From CAYWFP01 sp964457365 (lineage in GTDB: Bacteria > Planctomycetota > SZUA-567), in NCBI GenBank assembly GCA_964457365.1, contig CAYWFP010000134.1:1-8377 (forward strand): a DNA stretch of 8,377 nt, read 5' to 3'. Of this stretch, positions 5,970 to 8,377 are shown in pieces (the first letter of the stretch is position 1; every line of letters begins with the position of its first letter). The notes beneath the pieces were generated by a model. That model ran no database searches and was not told where the DNA came from. It worked only from the letters and a program-made list of their open reading frames with translations. A program made the translations under genes and the position numbers.

Positions 5970-6147
5970 CGCCCCGGATATTTCCAGCTATCAGCATATG
6001 AATAGGGTGAGAGACCCGCAGCCAGAGAAGGTGAAGGCAAGTCTCTGCAATCCCCATGCTTGCAGTAAGATAGCTCGCCACTGGCGCTTTCGCCGGGGCG
6101 CGCTTGACAAGTAGTTGAAGCAAAATCCGAATCGTCCGCGTTGAGAT

Positions 6148-6151
6148 GGAG
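6148..6151 (+). promoter_or_regulatory. SD site that selects the TTG start of hsdM
   Basis: GGAG ends 7 nt before TTG at 6159. The other in-frame TTG, at 6141, lies upstream of this site and has no SD of its own. There is no in-frame ATG until codon 32 of the reading frame, which falls inside the conserved N-terminal HsdM domain. TTG at 6159 is therefore the best start. Confidence 0.6.
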
Positions 6152-6158
6152 AACTGAC

Positions 6159-7913
6159 TTGGCGAAGAAGAAATCCAAGGCCGCCGCCACTGCCGCCAAC
6201 CTCGGTTTCGAGGACAAGCTCTGGGCCGCTGCCGACAAGCTGCGCGGCAACATGGACGCCGCCGAATACAAGCACGTTGTCCTCGGCCTCATCTTCCTCA
6301 AGTACATCTCCGATGCGTTCATGGAAAAATTCACCGCCCTGCAGGCCGACGACCTCGCCGACCCGGAGGACAAGGACGAATACCTCGCCGAGAACATCTT
6401 CTGGGTTCCGCCCGAGGCGCGCTGGGATTATCTCCAGAAGAACGCCAAGCGGCCGGAGATCGGCACGCTCGTTGACGACGCCATGGCCGCCATCGAGCGG
6501 GATAACAAGGTGCTGAAAGGGGTTCTGCCCAAGGACTACGCCCGTCCGGCGCTGGACAAGGCCCGCCTCGGCGAGATCATCGACCTCATCGCCACCATCG
6601 GCCTGGGCGACAAGCAGAGCCGCCAGCAGGATATTCTCGGGCGCGTGTATGAGTATTTCCTCGCCCGCTTCGCTGCCGCCGAGGGCAAACTGGGCGGGCA
6701 GTTCTACACGCCCCAGTGCGTGGTGCGAACCCTTGTCGAAATGCTGGAACCCTACAAGGGCCGCGTCTTCGACCCGTGCTGCGGCTCGGGCGGCATGTTC
6801 GTTCAGGCCGCGAAGTTCGTTCAGGCCCACGCCTCCAGCAACGGCAACGGCAAAAAGGCCAAGGTCAGCCCGTCGGTGCAGCGGGAGATATCCATCTACG
6901 GACAGGAGTCCAACTATACCACCTGGCGGCTGGCGCTGATGAACCTCGCCATTCGCGGCATCGACGCGAAGATCGAATGGGGCGACTCCTTTCTCACCGA
7001 CAAGTTCCCCGACCTCAAAGCCGATTACATCATCGCCAATCCGCCCTTCAATATGGAGGACTGGGGCTACTCCAAGGTCAAGAACGACGCCCGCTGGCGG
7101 CGCTTCGACCTGTCTGCCGCCCGCCTGCCGGACGGGCAGGGACAGGCAGGCCAGTCGTCCGGGAACGCCCATTTCTCCCTGCCGGCAGGCGGAGAACGGA
7201 AGCAGAAGGACGGCTCCTTCGTCTATGTCGACGGCGGCAACGCGAACTATGCGTGGATTCTCCACTTTCTCCACCACCTCGCGCCGCACGGCACCGCCGG
7301 GTTCGTGCTCGCCAACGGTTCGCTCACCAGCAACACCTCGGGCGAGGGCGATATTCGCAAGGCCATCATCGAGGCCGACATGGTGGACTGTATCATCGCG
7401 CTGCCCGGCCAGCTTTTCTACACCACGCAGATTCCCGCCTGCCTCTGGTTCCTCACCCGCAGCAAAGGCGCGGACAAGAAGCGCGGCTTTCGCGCGCGCG
7501 AGGGCGAAACGCTCTTCATCGACACCCGCAAGATGGGCGAGCTGACCGACCGCACCCACCGCGAACTGACCGAGAACGGCATTGCCAGGATCGCCGGGAC
7601 GTACCATGCGTGGCGCGGTCTGCCTGCCGGCAAGGCAGGCGAGAAAGATGCGGGCCTGCCTGCCGGAAAGGCAGGCAAATACGAGGACATCCCCGCCTTC
7701 TGCAAGAGCGCGATGCTCAAGGAGATCGAAGCCCACGGCCACGTTCTCACGCCCGGCCGCTACGTCGGAGCCGAGGAGATCGAGGACGATGGCGTACCCT
7801 TCGAGGAGAAGATGGCCGCGCTGTCGGCGGAACTCTACGAGCAGATGAGCGAAGCGCAGGAACTCGACGCCGCCATTCGCCAGAACCTGGAGGCGCTGGG
7901 CTATGGCGAATAA
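6159..7913 (+). CDS. Type I restriction-modification system DNA methyltransferase subunit HsdM
   Basis: This 584-aa N6-adenine DNA methyltransferase subunit transfers methyl groups from S-adenosylmethionine to target adenines. In the HsdM2-HsdS complex it protects host DNA; with HsdR the complex restricts foreign DNA. The N-terminal helical HsdM_N domain covers about 16-150 (LRGNMDAAEYKHVVLGLIF at 28-46). The catalytic domain begins near GQFYTP (180-185), with AdoMet motif I DPCCGSGGMF (205-214), YGQE (247-250) and catalytic motif IV NPPF (294-297), then GNANYAW (360-366) and ALPGQLFYTTQIP (414-426). All key residues are present, so the enzyme should be active unless the insertions interfere. 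Oddities: an expanded loop at about 315-358 and two in-frame LPAGKAG insertions at 488-494 and 500-506, each a 21-bp palindromic element. The DUF1016 gene overlaps the 3' end by 11 nt. hsdS and hsdR are not in the window. The start is TTG. Confidence 0.95.
   Translation: MAKKKSKAAATAANLGFEDKLWAAADKLRGNMDAAEYKHVVLGLIFLKYISDAFMEKFTALQADDLADPEDKDEYLAENIFWVPPEARWDYLQKNAKRPEIGTLVDDAMAAIERDNKVLKGVLPKDYARPALDKARLGEIIDLIATIGLGDKQSRQQDILGRVYEYFLARFAAAEGKLGGQFYTPQCVVRTLVEMLEPYKGRVFDPCCGSGGMFVQAAKFVQAHASSNGNGKKAKVSPSVQREISIYGQESNYTTWRLALMNLAIRGIDAKIEWGDSFLTDKFPDLKADYIIANPPFNMEDWGYSKVKNDARWRRFDLSAARLPDGQGQAGQSSGNAHFSLPAGGERKQKDGSFVYVDGGNANYAWILHFLHHLAPHGTAGFVLANGSLTSNTSGEGDIRKAIIEADMVDCIIALPGQLFYTTQIPACLWFLTRSKGADKKRGFRAREGETLFIDTRKMGELTDRTHRELTENGIARIAGTYHAWRGLPAGKAGEKDAGLPAGKAGKYEDIPAFCKSAMLKEIEAHGHVLTPGRYVGAEEIEDDGVPFEEKMAALSAELYEQMSEAQELDAAIRQNLEALGYGE
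7109..7190. repeat. Palindrome-containing expansion inside hsdM
   Basis: This segment falls in codons about 317-344. It contains CCTGTC (7109-7114) with GACAGG (7141-7146), enclosing CCTGCC (7124-7129) with GGCAGG (7135-7140), and then the perfect 12-bp palindrome CCTGCCGGCAGG (7178-7189). The CTGCCGGM and GGCAGG words are those of the two 21-bp elements at 7620 and 7656. In HsdM proteins as I remember them, ARW is followed closely by the GNANYAW segment; here about 45 residues intervene. I read it as older, degraded or nested copies of the same element. Confidence 0.5.
7620..7640. repeat. 21-bp palindromic element, copy 1 (in-frame LPAGKAG)
   Basis: The element is CT, then arm GCCTGCC (7622-7628), loop GGCAA, then arm GGCAGGC (7634-7640). 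It begins exactly on a codon boundary and reads LPAGKAG (residues 488-494). Its length, seven codons, keeps the frame. It differs by a single base from copy 2, which starts 36 bp downstream. Confidence 0.75.
7656..7676. repeat. 21-bp palindromic element, copy 2 (in-frame LPAGKAG)
   Basis: CT, arm GCCTGCC (7658-7664), loop GGAAA, arm GGCAGGC (7670-7676). It again encodes LPAGKAG (500-506) in the same phase as copy 1. Only five codons (EKDAG) separate the two. Removing both copies joins WRG-EKDAG-KYEDI, which reads as the ordinary HsdM sequence at this position. That is strong internal evidence that both are insertions. Confidence 0.75.
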
Positions 7914-8377
7914 GAAGGTCGGCAAATTGCAGAAAGCAATTGTGCAGCAGCCTGTTGCACAATTGCCGGCTGACTACCCACAGCTTCTGCGCAGCCTGAA
8001 AGACCGTATTCGATCTGCACAGGTTAAGGCTGCGCTGCAGGTCAATCGGGAACTCGTCCTCTTGTACTGGGATATTGGCCGAGACATTCTCGCTCGCCAG
8101 GAAGCGGAAGGCTGGGGAGCCAAAGTCATTGATCGGCTCGCGGACGATCTGCGTGAATTCTTTCCGCAAATGAACGGGCTTTCGCCACGCAACCTAAAGT
8201 ATATGCGTTCTTTCGCCGAGGCCTGGGTCGACCTTGAAATCGTGCAACAGTCCGTTTCACAAATCCCTTGGGGCCACAACATCGTCCTGCTGCAGAAGCT
8301 CAAAGACCCCGCCGCCCGCCTCTGGTATGCCCGCCAGACCGTCGAGAACGGCTGGTCGCGCGCCATGCTCACGCACT
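7903..8377 (+). CDS. DUF1016/YhcG-family putative PDDEXK nuclease, N-terminal part (runs off window)
   Basis: The ATG at 7903 overlaps the hsdM stop by 11 nt, and GGAGG (7889-7893) lies 9 nt upstream. 158 codons are visible before the window ends, with no stop. The residues match the N-terminal DUF1016 domain: LLYWDIGRDIL (53-63), GWGAKVIDRLADDLR (70-84), LSPRNLKYMRSFAEAW (93-108), IPWGHNIVLLQKLKD (121-135) and RLWYARQTVENGWSR (139-153). In this family a PDDEXK nuclease domain normally follows; it would lie beyond the window, so the nuclease activity is inferred. Members often sit inside type I restriction-modification operons, as here. Odd: residues 13-22 (IVQQPVAQLP) repeat the internal segment 113-122 (IVQQSVSQIP), and the first copy is encoded within a perfect DNA palindrome. 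Codon use in the first half is somewhat less G+C-biased than in hsdM. Confidence 0.88.
   Translation, partial: MANKKVGKLQKAIVQQPVAQLPADYPQLLRSLKDRIRSAQVKAALQVNRELVLLYWDIGRDILARQEAEGWGAKVIDRLADDLREFFPQMNGLSPRNLKYMRSFAEAWVDLEIVQQSVSQIPWGHNIVLLQKLKDPAARLWYARQTVENGWSRAMLTH
7936..7966. repeat. Perfect 11-bp inverted repeat in the DUF1016 N-terminal codons
   Basis: GCAATTGTGCA (7936-7946) and TGCACAATTGC (7956-7966) are exact reverse complements around a 9-nt loop. It begins 23 nt after the hsdM stop and lies within the first 22 codons of the DUF1016 gene. Bases 7939-7968 match 8239-8268 at 22 of 30 positions in the same reading phase. It could attenuate translation or transcription, or be another short palindromic insertion. 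Confidence 0.65.

Larger units (their letters stand above)
5919..6158. other. Intergenic leader before hsdM
   Basis: No gene is supported in these 240 bases. They hold the promoter at 5940-5969 and, if it is used, an untranslated leader of roughly 180 nt. Small stem-loops in the leader are GGGT/ACCC (6005-6008 with 6014-6017), CTGCAA/TTGCAG (6045-6050 with 6060-6065) and GGCG/CGCC (6083-6086 with 6091-6094). A second TTGACA at 6104-6109 has no good -10 box at the right distance. No clear intrinsic terminator for the Hsp70 gene is visible, so readthrough into hsdM is possible. Confidence 0.5.

Noticed and set aside
6104..6132. Second TTGACA as an alternative hsdM promoter
   Set aside because: At 16-19 nt spacing the sequence is CCGAAT-like, a poor -10 box. 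The 5940-5969 pair is much better.
7620..7676. Twin palindromes as a CRISPR array
   Set aside because: There are only two units with a 15-bp spacer, within an open reading frame and in frame, and no cas genes are present.
5991..7925. 644-codon minus-strand frame opposite hsdM
   Set aside because: It is an antisense shadow of a strongly supported methyltransferase gene, with no SD or family match, and it spans the hsdM promoter leader.

Overview
This window looks like a piece of a G+C-rich bacterial chromosome, or a metagenomic contig, from a lineage I cannot name. The right three quarters is strongly G+C-rich with compact genes and clear Shine-Dalgarno (SD) sites. The left 2.4 kb is visibly less G+C-rich, has no recognisable gene family and is crowded with inverted repeats. 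It reads as an accessory or transferred segment.

Layout. (1) 1-1201 has no gene I can defend. It holds a roughly 100-nt imperfect hairpin (287-387), a 9-codon Arg-rich mini-ORF with a strong SD (771-800) overlapping two consecutive stem-loops (789-852), and further inverted repeats. (2) 1202-2426 is a two-gene operon of unknown function. An SD-masking hairpin precedes gene 1. Gene 2 overlaps gene 1 by 14 nt and encodes a strikingly acidic, aromatic-rich protein with an internal repeat. A good intrinsic terminator follows (2457-2486). (3) 2511-3134, minus strand, is an unrecognised 207-aa protein with a CxxC-x5-C cluster. It diverges from (4) 3498-5918, an 806-aa Hsp70-type ATPase whose usual lid is replaced by a TPR-like helical region. 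Midway between the two starts lie two copies of ATCAATWATTG exactly 30 bp apart, a likely shared control site. (5) From 5940 a near-consensus promoter leads into hsdM (6159-7913, TTG start), the methyltransferase subunit of a type I restriction-modification system. A DUF1016/YhcG-type putative nuclease (7903 onward, cut by the window end) overlaps its 3' end; hsdS and hsdR would be expected beyond the window.

How the parts work together. The hsdM-DUF1016 pair is the start of a defence operon. The Hsp70-TPR/Cys-protein pair is probably a co-regulated chaperone module of unknown client. The acidic protein could be a nucleic-acid mimic, but this rests on charge alone. The most concrete unusual signal is a pair of 21-bp palindromic elements inserted in frame, five codons apart, in hsdM, with related palindromic sequence in an expanded loop upstream. 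A different palindrome lies in the N-terminal codons of the DUF1016 gene and matches an internal segment of that same gene.
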